Both the position numbers and the translations under genes were made by a program. From Slackia equolifaciens (GTDB taxonomy: Bacteria; Actinomycetota; Coriobacteriia; Coriobacteriales; Eggerthellaceae), in the NCBI RefSeq assembly GCF_003725995.1, contig NZ_QIBX01000013.1, positions 1 to 64,000 of the forward strand: a DNA stretch of 64,000 bases, in the 5' to 3' direction. The notes beneath the pieces are model-generated. The model was not told the origin of the DNA. It ran no database searches and saw only the letters and a list, made by a program, of their open reading frames with translations. Of the stretch, positions 1-15,083 are shown in pieces. Positions within the stretch are counted from its first letter, which is position 1; every line of letters starts with the position of its first letter.

Positions 1-99
1 GAGTGGATGCGCTGGTTCCGCGAGGGGCGCATATCCCAGAAGCTCGGGTGGCTCACCCCGGACGAGCGCCGCGCGGCGCTGGGCTATCCGGTGCTGTAG
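1..99 (+). CDS. IS3-family transposase, C-terminal fragment
   Basis: Only the last 32 codons lie in the window. The reading frame open from base 1 ends at TAG 97-99, and its tail (KLGWLTPDERRAALGYPVL) resembles the C-terminus of IS3/IS150-type integrase subunits, where a 'LG.(M/L)(S/T)P...R..LGY' ending is typical. The enzyme would be a DDE transposase that cuts and joins IS ends. The gene is cut by the window edge, so intactness cannot be judged. The family call rests on a short tail and is moderately sure. Confidence 0.6.
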   Translation, partial: EWMRWFREGRISQKLGWLTPDERRAALGYPVL

Positions 100-133
100 G
101 ATGTACAAGAAAACGTCCGCGGTCCCGTACACA
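1..133 (+). mobile_element. right end of an IS3-type insertion sequence (partial)
   Basis: The transposase tail is followed within 35 bp by a sequence ending in ...GTCCCGTACACA (to about 133). IS3-family ends carry terminal inverted repeats finishing in CA, with the transposase stop close to the right end. The left end is outside the window, so neither the inverted repeat nor a target-site duplication can be confirmed. The exact boundary is an estimate. Confidence 0.45.
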
Positions 134-527
134 TCTTCTATATGATTAAAAGTAAAAATGTGCCATTGAGCAGGACAGATGACGCGACGTCATATGGTTT
201 TGCATTATTCGGACACATGGTTTTGAATAATAGATGCCTCCGCGAATGGGGGGTGGGTGCTGGCCGAAAGCGGCTCTGCTGCGGCAGTAAGCTGATTCTC
301 CTCGGCCGAGGCATGCCCTCCCGGTTGAGGCATGCCCCGCCGAGGCGTACTCCTCTGGCAGCGGGATGTCTCCCCAGAGGGGGTGCCTCTTTCCGCATCG
401 CTTTTTGCGTTCGTGGTAGTATGGCTGACGCGATGATGCGCCGCATTTTCGCAACGCTCGCATTATTCGCGGCGTCGTCGGGCCGATGGCACTCGGTTGC
501 GGCGCGCCGTGCGAAGGAAGGGGAATC
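134..527. other. non-coding stretch between IS end and TorD-like gene
   Basis: About 390 bp with no convincing gene. Frames open here on either strand lack ribosome sites and family resemblance. A CCTCTGGCAGCGGGATGTCTCCCCAGAGG hairpin-like segment (two CTCTGG/CCAGAG arms near 350-380) is the only structure I see. The region may be what remains of the sequence upstream of the chaperone after IS insertion. Confidence 0.4.
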
Positions 528-1184
528 ATGCCGGAAGTTTGCAGTTCTAAGGGACGGGCTCAGCTCGAGGGCGTCGTGTTCGTGGGGCAGACGCTCGCCC
601 CGCTGTTCCTGAACGATCCCGCTCACGGGGCGCTCGACGAAGAGCTCGCTGCCATGGCGGCGCTCGACGTGGATGCTGCCGCGGAAGAATGGCCTTTCGT
701 TTCGGCCGACCAAGCCCGCGGCGCGCTTGACCTCATGAAGCAGGGGCTCGCCGAAGGCCCCCATTCCGAGGACCTCATCTGGGAGTATCGTCGTCTGTTC
801 GTGGGCCCCGCCAAAATGCCGTGTCCGCCGTGGGGGTCGGTATACACCGATCGCGATTGCGTGGTGTTTGGCGCATCTACGCTTGCACTGCGTGCCTGGA
901 TGCGCGCGTCCGGCATCCAACGACTGGGCGACGAAAAAACGCCGGAGGATCACATCGGTCTCATGTTGGCGCTTATGGCTTGGATTTCTCAGGAAAAGCC
1001 CGAGCTTTTGAAGGATTTCCTGCTCGACCACTTGCTGCCTTGGTCGTCTCATTATCTGAGCCAACTGGACGAGGCCGCCCGGCAGCCGTTCTACAAGGGG
1101 CTCGCGCAGATAACCAAAATGAGTCTGGAGGGCATGCAGGAGGCGTTTGGCCTGGAGGTCACCTATCCGCGCTTCTACCGGTAG
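528..1184 (+). CDS. TorD/DmsD-family chaperone for a molybdoenzyme
   Basis: 218 aa, close to the ~200 aa usual for TorD/DmsD proteins, which are cytoplasmic all-helical chaperones that bind the Tat signal of molybdopterin oxidoreductases and hold the enzyme until cofactor is loaded. Visible family features are the PPWGSVYTD segment in the middle and the EDHIGLMLALMAWI helix that follows, matching the conserved 'P.(E/Y)S.Y.D ... DH(I/L)...L..M' pattern. ATG 528 follows AAGGAAGGGG and is chosen over the in-frame ATG 486, which lacks a ribosome site. No molybdoenzyme gene lies beside it; an IS end is about 400 bp upstream, so the partner may have been lost or displaced. Which enzyme it serves cannot be told. 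Confidence 0.8.
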   Translation: MPEVCSSKGRAQLEGVVFVGQTLAPLFLNDPAHGALDEELAAMAALDVDAAAEEWPFVSADQARGALDLMKQGLAEGPHSEDLIWEYRRLFVGPAKMPCPPWGSVYTDRDCVVFGASTLALRAWMRASGIQRLGDEKTPEDHIGLMLALMAWISQEKPELLKDFLLDHLLPWSSHYLSQLDEAARQPFYKGLAQITKMSLEGMQEAFGLEVTYPRFYR

Positions 1185-1277
1185 GGTTACGGGCGTCCTC
1201 CGAGGTGTTGCGCGATGCCGCGTGCCTGTGCTTCTGTTGATACGGTTTTCAGGCATCCGCTTCCATTGTCCCGGACG

Positions 1278-1416
1278 GCTTCGCTGCATCGGAGGCCTCT
1301 CTGTGCTGCGCCGCCTTGCCGCATTGGAGTCCTCTCTGTGATGGGCTGCCTTGTCGCACTGGGGGCATATCCGTATTGGGCCGTCTTGTTGCGTTGGGGC
1401 CTTTCCGCATCGATCC
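1278..1416. repeat. tandem array, four units of ~35 bp
   Basis: Four diverged units at 1278-1312, 1313-1347, 1348-1382 and 1383-1416 (35, 35, 35, 34 bp). Each begins G(C/T)CTTG(C/T)(C/T)GC or similar and has a G-rich then pyrimidine-rich half. The array fills the gap between the converging chaperone and LysR genes. No spacers and no coding potential. Confidence 0.7.
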
Positions 1417-1431
1417 GCATTGATCGGCTTC

Positions 1432-2343
1432 TTACCTCTCTTTTGAAGGACGGACGCTCGGGTTCTCTTGGGCGTCCACCCACTGCCGCACGCATTCGAT
1501 GAATGCCTTGGTAGCAATCGAGGCTGTATCGTGGGAGCGTACGCCTATGGCGAGCTCGCGGTGCGTGGGAATCTCGGGCTCGATGCGCGCCAGGTCAAAC
1601 GGCGCGTCGCGTAGCATGAGCTTGGCGAACAGGCTGAATCCAAGGCCCTCGCTCACCATGCCCATGGCGGCGAAGTCGTTATCGAGCACGAATCGCGTGC
1701 AGGGCCGCACCCCGTGTCTCTCGAACAACGCATCGAATTCCGAATGGGCGCTTCCTCGGACTTTGATATAGGGCTCGTTTTGCATCGCCTCGGTGGGGAA
1801 GAAGGGCGCCTTCGCCAGGGGGTGGTCATGCGCGACCACTGCGTAGATGGGGTCTTGGGCAAGCGGAATGCAAGACAGCTGATCGTGAGCTGCGGGCAGC
1901 ACGAGAAATGCGCAATCGAAATCGCCGCTCATAAGGCGCTCCTCGGCCTCGGACTGGTCTTCGATGCACGATATCTGCAGGTCGATTTTTGGATGCTTCT
2001 CTGAAAACTCGCGGACTATTGCGGGCAGCCAGTGGATGGCGACGCTCGCGAACGCCGCGATGCGAACCGTGCCCGAGTCCAGATGGTGCATTTCGTTCAG
2101 ACGCGTTTGGAGCGAACGCTCGGTGTTGTGCACGTTTTGCACGAGCGGAAGTATCGCGCGGCCGTCGGGGGTGAGGGTGGTGCCTGTGCGCTCGCGCGCA
2201 AACAGGACGACCCCCATCTCCTTTTCCAGCGCGGCAATCATGTAACTAATGCCGGCCTGGGTGTATCCGAGCTCTTCGGCGGCGCCTTTGAAGCTTCCGA
2301 CTTCAGCAACTTTGAGGAACGCTTCGTATTTCGAGTTGTTCAT
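1432..2343 (-). CDS. LysR-family transcriptional regulator
   Basis: 303 aa, the normal length for LysR regulators. The N-terminus carries the winged helix-turn-helix (residues ~1-60: YEAFLKVAEVGSFKGAAEEL, then YTQAGISYMIAALEKEMG and LFAR) and the rest is a periplasmic-binding-protein-like effector domain (~90-295). ATG 2343 is preceded by AGGAG six bases upstream; the upstream in-frame codon at 2376 has no such site. The gene converges on the TorD-like gene across a tandem repeat, so they are unlikely to be co-transcribed. No divergent partner lies close by: the next gene, EamA, begins about 780 bp away beyond repeats. Effector unknown. Confidence 0.9.
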   Translation of the reverse strand: MNNSKYEAFLKVAEVGSFKGAAEELGYTQAGISYMIAALEKEMGVVLFARERTGTTLTPDGRAILPLVQNVHNTERSLQTRLNEMHHLDSGTVRIAAFASVAIHWLPAIVREFSEKHPKIDLQISCIEDQSEAEERLMSGDFDCAFLVLPAAHDQLSCIPLAQDPIYAVVAHDHPLAKAPFFPTEAMQNEPYIKVRGSAHSEFDALFERHGVRPCTRFVLDNDFAAMGMVSEGLGFSLFAKLMLRDAPFDLARIEPEIPTHRELAIGVRSHDTASIATKAFIECVRQWVDAQENPSVRPSKER

Positions 2344-2485
2344 CCGTCGCTCCTGACTCTTTCGCTCGCCTGCCAACTCGGCACCCGCCCATCAACTCTG
2401 ACGTTCGTTTGCCGTTTATGTTCGCCCTGTCTGCAGCCGGTATGCGTACGTTTTCACCTGGCTTCGCCCCGACGTACTGGACGCG

Positions 2486-2731
2486 CTTGGCTTGCCTTCG
2501 GAGCCGCGTTGCGCACAGTGCTTGGTTTTTGCTCCCTGAACTGCGTCGCGCACCGTACTTGGTTTGCCTTCAGAACCGTATTATGCACCGCGCTTGGTTT
2601 GCCGCCGGAGCCGTACCATGCGCCGCGCTTTGCTTGCGTTCGGAACCGTACTTGCATCGCGCTTGGCTTGCCTTCGGAACCGCGTTGCGCACCGCGCTTG
2701 GTCTGCCCCCTGAACCGCATTGTGCACCGCG
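2486..2731. repeat. tandem array, seven units of ~35 bp
   Basis: Units start at 2486, 2521, 2558, 2593, 2628, 2662 and 2697 (35, 37, 35, 35, 34, 35, 35 bp). Consensus is roughly CTTGGTTTGCCTTCGGAACC then GYRTTRYGCACCGCG. Units differ at several positions, so the array is old or fast diverging. Open frames running through it on both strands are a by-product of the repeat and are not called as genes. Confidence 0.85.
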
Positions 2732-2749
2732 CTCTTCCGCCACTTTCTT

Positions 2750-2790
2750 AATATTAGAATATCTTATATCAAAAGAAAGATATTCCAGTT
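2750..2790. promoter_or_regulatory. AT-rich inverted repeat, possible promoter/operator
   Basis: A sharp AT-rich patch in GC-rich DNA contains a 9-bp inverted repeat, GAATATCTT (2757-2765) and AAGATATTC (2777-2785). It sits between the 35-bp array and a second repeat array, about 340 bp upstream of the EamA gene. Role unknown; it could be an operator or part of a promoter. Confidence 0.3.
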
Positions 2791-2856
2791 TTACTTTTAT
2801 CAAAAGCACCCCTAAGATGCACTTTCGAAATCAGACGAAGAAGGCAGATGACGCTA

Positions 2857-2961
2857 GGGAAGAACGCCAACCACCCGAGGGAGGAACGCCAACTGCTCCA
2901 GGGGGGCGCCAACCGTGCAAGGGACAGGCCAACCGCACCAGGGACGGGAAACCGTGCTAAA
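2857..2961. repeat. degenerate 20-23 bp tandem repeats
   Basis: About five units with lengths near 23, 23, 20, 20, 20 bp share a (C/G)GCCAACCG(C/T)... core (for example at 2868, 2888, 2909, 2929). They lie between the AT-rich patch and the EamA gene. The first two units differ in length, so the boundaries are approximate. Confidence 0.5.
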
Positions 2962-3125
2962 GAAGAAGGCCGGATGTGCCAGAATCGCGAGCCCCAGTGA
3001 ATGCGTGCGTTGAGTCGTTCCAGGCGTTCGAGACGGACGTGCGCTCAAGGACGATGCGCGACGCCTACGAGCCTGCCGGGTCTTCTGCGAAAGCACGCGA
3101 AACGCTGCGAAAAGAGGTGTGCACG

Positions 3126-4100
3126 ATGAAAAAGAGCTGGATGTTTGTGCTGCTAGTGGTCTTGCAGACTGCGATCTACGGTGCGGCAAACGTGGTCATG
3201 AAGGTGGCGTACTCCGACATTCCTCCGTTGTGGTGCACCGCCCTGCGGTTTGGCATTGCGTTTTTCGTGTTCATGCTGCTGTTCGGCCGCGATATTGGAT
3301 CGCAGCTGCGCTGTGCAGGGCTCCGAGCCTGGCTTCCGTCGAGCATCTTCATGGGCGCGGCATTTATCACCAGCGGCCTCTCGGTCAATCTGACGAGCGC
3401 CACGAACGCCGGTTTCTTCATCGCCCTGCCTATGTTATTCGCTCCTGCGTTCGCGCTGGTTCTCATACGCAGACCGTATCGGCTGAGTGTCGCAGTGCTG
3501 CAGATTGCAGTTTTGATGGGGCTGTATCTGCTGTGCTGTAACGGCGGCGCGCTTGCAATCGGGCCGGGCGAGCTTGTGGGGCTTGCGAGTTCGGCATGCT
3601 TTGCCGCGGCATTAGTTTTGAGCGAGCGTGACTTGTCGGGGGCCAACGCCCATGTGGATGCAAAGGGGCTTTCTGCTACGCAGACGGGCGTGACGTTTGC
3701 GTTCGCCCTTGTGGGTGCGCTGGCTTTCGAGCCGATGCCGGCTTTCGTTCAGGTGTCGACTGTGAGCTGGGCGGCTATCGCGTTTCTTGCGTTGTTTGGA
3801 ACCTGTCTTGCGTTCTTCCTTCAGAATACCGTGTTGGCCCATCTGCCGTCTGCGACCGTATCGGTGGTCTTGTGCGCAGAACCCGTGTTTACGGCGGCGC
3901 TTTCGGCGATTGTGCTGGGGGAGTATCTGGGCGCAATGGGCATTGCGGGTGCAGCGATTGTGGTCGCCTGCACCGTCGCGGCAACGTTGCTCGACGAAAG
4001 CCCCCAGAAAACCTCTCGGGGTTTCATGCAAAAGTTTATGCATGCGCATCGCAGCCGCCTGCCACGCCGTCGTTCCGCGCCCCTCGTCGACAACGACTGA
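3126..4100 (+). CDS. EamA/DMT-family membrane transporter
   Basis: 324 aa with about ten hydrophobic helices arranged as two EamA repeats (residues ~5-145 and ~155-290), the standard build of drug/metabolite exporters in the inner membrane. The second repeat contains the characteristic AEPVFTAALSAIVLGEYLG segment. ATG 3126 begins MKKSWMFVLL, a typical first helix, and is preceded by AAAAGAGGTG; the longer frame back to 2976 would add 50 non-hydrophobic residues. The C-terminus ends in a basic tail. Substrate cannot be predicted. It stands alone on its strand. Confidence 0.88.
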   Translation: MKKSWMFVLLVVLQTAIYGAANVVMKVAYSDIPPLWCTALRFGIAFFVFMLLFGRDIGSQLRCAGLRAWLPSSIFMGAAFITSGLSVNLTSATNAGFFIALPMLFAPAFALVLIRRPYRLSVAVLQIAVLMGLYLLCCNGGALAIGPGELVGLASSACFAAALVLSERDLSGANAHVDAKGLSATQTGVTFAFALVGALAFEPMPAFVQVSTVSWAAIAFLALFGTCLAFFLQNTVLAHLPSATVSVVLCAEPVFTAALSAIVLGEYLGAMGIAGAAIVVACTVAATLLDESPQKTSRGFMQKFMHAHRSRLPRRRSAPLVDND

Positions 4101-4163
4101 TCCGTCGTGTTTGGGCGACTTCGCGTGGCGGACGGAATGGATAGGCTTACGGGAATGCCTCTC

Positions 4164-4472
4164 CTGCCAGTTTTTCTGAGTATGTTATCCATATTTTGCC
4201 CGCGAAAGCGGTTTGTGCCAGTTTTCCTAAGTATGTAATCCGATGCGAAGTAATTTTGTGCTCGAATGATTGTATCGGGGCGATAGATTGATGTAGGAGT
4301 AAATTCTACCCCTCGCTGAACAGGCGTTTTCATTAATGGCGTGATGATGCTGCGGCAGACTACGGATTCATTTTCCGATTTTGAGGCTTCCATGGATTAC
4401 ATAGTTAGGAAAACTGGCACATTTCCAGTTGGGTTACAGGAATCTGGATAACATACTCAGAAAAACTGGCAG
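4164..4472. repeat. nested inverted-repeat element (MITE-like)
   Basis: Outer arms 4164-4190 and 4446-4472 are perfect 27-bp inverted repeats. Inner arms 4214-4241 and 4394-4421 are 28 bp with one mismatch. All four arms are versions of one motif, GCCAGTTTT(T/C)CT(G/A)AGTATG then T(T/A)ATCC, so the element has two direct copies facing two inverted copies across a ~150 bp core that encodes nothing recognisable. It lies in the intergenic gap between the EamA gene and the nuclease-like gene. Confidence 0.85.
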
Positions 4473-4513
4473 AAATCGATTCTGTGCTCCGGCAGGGCTG
4501 TCGCTAATTGTGT

Positions 4514-4543
4514 ATCGGGGCCGACAATAGGGTCGGCCCCGAT
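4514..4543. terminator. 12-bp stem hairpin between converging genes
   Basis: ATCGGGGCCGAC (4514-4525) and GTCGGCCCCGAT (4532-4543) form a perfect 12-bp stem with a 6-nt loop between the EamA gene and the converging nuclease-like gene. There is no long T-run on either side, so it may be a bidirectional terminator or another hairpin. Confidence 0.5.
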
Positions 4544-4619
4544 AGGGGGTCGTCTTATCGGAGCAGCGCCTGCATCGGGTGGAAGCACGCGTCCGCTTCA
4601 CGCTCCTTGTCGATTAACT

Positions 4620-5657
4620 CTATATGCCCGCAACGGGTGGGAGCACGGCTTTTCGCAGGGTCATCTGTCTAAATTGGTGTTCGGTCGTAGTTATTCGAAT
4701 CCTCTTTTTCATGATCTTGGCAATGCTCGCGATGAGCTTGTCGAAATAGTAGGGGTTAGCGAGGTCCTGATAATACACAGACGCTATTTCAATTCCCTTT
4801 GCGGCGATGGCGTTTCGTCTTCGGTCGTCTTTCACGCGATTTGCCCAACCTTCGTGCGAGTCGAATCCTTGATATTCAAGCCCGAATTTGTATTGTGGCC
4901 AAAGCAAGTCAACCCTGCGCTCGCCGTCGGCCGTGTGCACTTGGCGGTTGAGGACTGCGCCTTTGAAGCCCATGCCTCCAATTCGAGGAGGCCCTGCAAT
5001 CATGAGAGCCATGGCGGTTTCCATGGGCGATGCGGAATCGTCCAATATATAGGTGAGCAGGGTGCGTAGCTTCGTCAGCCCGTGGGTGCCGGGGATGGTA
5101 TCGGCAAATGACGATATCTTCTTGCACGAGGTCAGCGGAGTGGCGCGTTGGCTGAAGCCCCATTCTGCGGTGCGGGGCGAAGCGGGTTGCATCGCATCGT
5201 CTCCGAATCCATACGTTTGCCTTGACGTGCTGTTGCGAGCTGCGGACGGGCGGCAGGATGCGTTCAGAGGCAGCGAATAGGTGCCGCACAGTTCGAAAAT
5301 GCCGAGAGCCGCATCGAGCTCGGGAAGCGAGGCGCACAGCTGTATTGCGCATAGCTCCGGCGAGACGACAAGCAGATCGTCTGTCACGCGAACAAGGGAG
5401 CGGTTCGTGAGACTGGTGTGGCATGCATGCCTCGTAACGTGCTCTTTCGCATGGGAATGAGACCGCCCTTTTACAAGAACATGAATAGGCGGCGTCAAAT
5501 AGAGGGGAAACTCGTTTGTGGCAAGCGCTTCGGCGATGTTGGTGGCGCCGCATTCATCGAGCTTTCCGGTGCGGGGCAGGGAGGAGATGTCGTTGTTTGA
5601 TGCGCCGGCGGCTCGAAAGAAATTGAGCGCCGAGGTGTGGCTGAGGCAAACAGGCAT
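4620..5657 (-). CDS. orphan protein with DUF559/Vsr-like nuclease C-terminus
   Basis: 345 aa. The C-terminal third (VDLLWPQYKFGLEYQGFDSH, then RVKDDRRRNAIAAKGIEIAS) has the D...E-x-Q shape and following 'D..R...l...G' helix of DUF559/very-short-patch-repair-type PD-(D/E)XK folds. The middle (VRVTDDLLVVSPELCAIQLC ... FELCGTYSLPL) resembles the region before that domain in AbiEi-like and other DUF559 proteins. ATG 5657 follows GAGAGGAT. In place of the usual E-x-K catalytic pair it has E-x-Q, so nuclease activity is uncertain. No partner gene is adjacent, so a toxin-antitoxin role is not supported here. Confidence 0.6.
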   Translation of the reverse strand: MPVCLSHTSALNFFRAAGASNNDISSLPRTGKLDECGATNIAEALATNEFPLYLTPPIHVLVKGRSHSHAKEHVTRHACHTSLTNRSLVRVTDDLLVVSPELCAIQLCASLPELDAALGIFELCGTYSLPLNASCRPSAARNSTSRQTYGFGDDAMQPASPRTAEWGFSQRATPLTSCKKISSFADTIPGTHGLTKLRTLLTYILDDSASPMETAMALMIAGPPRIGGMGFKGAVLNRQVHTADGERRVDLLWPQYKFGLEYQGFDSHEGWANRVKDDRRRNAIAAKGIEIASVYYQDLANPYYFDKLIASIAKIMKKRIRITTTEHQFRQMTLRKAVLPPVAGI

Positions 5658-6560
5658 GGCATCCTCTCGTTCGAGTCGGGCGAAGTTCGCGCTTGAGGGC
5701 GTTTGTTGCGCGCGAGGCGTTCGGCCTGGTGGCATGGCGAGCTTTGACGAGATGACGGCTGCCTTGGGCGGAGCTGGGTTCGTCCGTGCGAAGCGAGCTT
5801 GCGCATCGTCCGGTTGTGCGCAGCGCTGCCCTGACGCGCCGTCCGATTCAGCGGACTCCGTTCATGCGTCTATCTGTTCTTGCCATCCGGCCTCCCGACA
5901 TGCGCTATGCAGTCGTCAAGCGACGCTATTTTCAGGCGGCGCCGGAACCGCCTGTTCTCCCACAACCAACACGAGGTCATTTAGTGAAAAGAATCCATAA
6001 AAGCTATTATCTGCCGGATTGTGTCTATTTGGATTGTGCCTATTCGAATTGCGTCGGATTGAATTACGTCGGTTCAAATTGTATCGATGTGCAAAAAGCC
6101 GCTATGTGCTCATTCACGAGTTTGGTTCGCGAGTTCAGCCTGTAGATTTATCTGCGGACTCTATTCGCAGGCTCCGCTCGTGGCGTCATGGGCCCTTTGC
6201 GAGCTCTGCTTGCTAATCCTGCACGCGGGCCTTGCTTCGGGCGGCACTCGCGCGCTTCACCATGGGTTCTGTTCACGGGCGCCGCGTGTGTGTTCCGCTC
6301 CTGATCTTCTTCTTTACTCTCACTTGTATGCTCTGATCTGGGTTCTGTGCACATGCCTCGCCGTGGGTTTCGCTCGTGTACGCCGCCTTTCGCCCGGTCC
6401 GCAGGCTTCACTTGCGGGTTTTATCCGCGCCGCATGACGCCATTTCGGAGCATTTCTTAAAGGAAATTTGCTATCTAATGGAAACCTACAAACTATTTCA
6501 CCTGTTCAGAAGCCTACTAATATCAGAAGAATACAGAAAACCAACACATCTCATGAAAAA
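5658..6560. other. ~900 bp gap with no supported gene
   Basis: No reading frame on either strand has a ribosome site plus family resemblance. The only clear structure is the 15-bp array at 6017-6091. From about 6110 to 6440 the sequence is pyrimidine-rich and loosely repetitive (two 'GGGTTCTGTKCAC' variants near 6264 and 6340). The stretch from 6441 becomes AT-rich as it approaches the rpoB promoter. Confidence 0.4.
6017..6091. repeat. 15-bp tandem array, five units
   Basis: Five consecutive 15-bp units at 6017, 6032, 6047, 6062 and 6077 follow the pattern (G/A)ATTG(T/C)GYC(T/G)(A/G)TT(T/C)G with substitutions but no indels. A frame through it would encode a pentapeptide-like repeat, but no start or ribosome site supports expression. 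Confidence 0.7.
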
Positions 6561-6565
6561 AAGTC

Positions 6566-6594
6566 TTGACTTATTTTTTCAACGTGATTAAATT
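6566..6594 (+). promoter_or_regulatory. strong promoter for rpoB-rpoC
   Basis: TTGACT (6566-6571), a 17-bp spacer, then TAAATT (6589-6594), in an AT-rich stretch. It is the best sigma70-type match upstream of rpoB and would give a leader of about 360 nt. rplJ-rplL, often directly upstream of rpoB in bacteria, are absent, so the rpo pair has its own promoter. Confidence 0.6.
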
Positions 6595-6600
6595 TTTCGT

Positions 6601-6962
6601 TTGCGTATTTACGTGAATTTACGCATAAGGCAGGAAAACGACGTGCTCAAAGCAGGTTGCTAGGATAGCACATCCGCTTCGCGTGTTTCGAGCAAAACCA
6701 TGCCTGCACAAGCGCGCTCGCGCCCGAAAGGGCGGCAGTCGCAAGGGCAAGGGCGTTTGCGTCGCAGCGCGTCTTAGTGAATCGCCCGCCAGCGACGACC
6801 GCACCCGCAGGGGCGTTTATCGCGGGCGTGGACGAAGCGGACGGCGTGCTGTGCGGCGGCCACGCCTGCAAGGGCGGTTTGTCGCGAACGTCGCTTTCAT
6901 CCTTGGCGCATGCAGCAAAAAGTACGCATCAATAGTCTGAATCCATTAAGGAAGGAAGACCC
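6601..6962 (+). other. long rpoB 5' leader with ~60-bp periodicity
   Basis: About 360 nt between the predicted promoter and the rpoB start. A GGGCGTTT-like core recurs at 6751, 6811 and about 6872, a spacing near 60 bp. A short frame at 6683-6940 would be extremely Arg/Gly-rich and lacks a ribosome site, so it is not called. Function, such as attenuation or binding by a regulator, is unknown. Confidence 0.4.
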
Positions 6963-14891
<7,929 letters not shown>

Positions 14892-14893
14892 TG

Positions 14894-14921
14894 GTTGCGC
14901 CGGCTTTTCGGCTAGCGCAAC
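14894..14921 (+). terminator. hairpin just after rpoC
   Basis: GTTGCGC (14894-14900) pairs with GCGCAAC (14915-14921) two bases after the rpoC stop. There is no T-run behind it, so it may protect the mRNA end more than terminate. Confidence 0.45.
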
Positions 14922-14977
14922 TACCCATGAGACGCTACGACTGTTTTGTCTTGCTCTCGCATGGTTTGTTTTACGAT

Positions 14978-15007
14978 GGGGCGGTCCTTCGGGGCCGCCT
15001 CTTTTGT
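14978..15007 (+). terminator. rho-independent terminator of rpoBC
   Basis: A GC-rich stem (GGGCGGTCC, TTCG loop, GGGCCGCC) followed by TCTTTTGT. This is the better terminator of the two hairpins behind rpoC. Confidence 0.65.
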
Positions 15008-15083
15008 GCTGAGCGGCAAAAATTGCGGCACGTTTTTTGCTCTGGGATACGGTTGAAGAAAACCTGACCGCTAGAGGGGAACC

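Noticed and set aside
2486-2731. Possible CRISPR array
   Set aside because: Units are contiguous with no spacers, and no cas genes are present in the window.
2409-2960. Open frames on both strands through the 35-bp array
   Set aside because: The unit length of mostly 35 bp shifts frame each unit and the proteins are repeat artefacts; no starts with ribosome sites.
6683-6940. 85-codon Arg/Gly-rich frame in the rpoB leader
   Set aside because: No ribosome site and composition explained by the GC-rich repeated leader.
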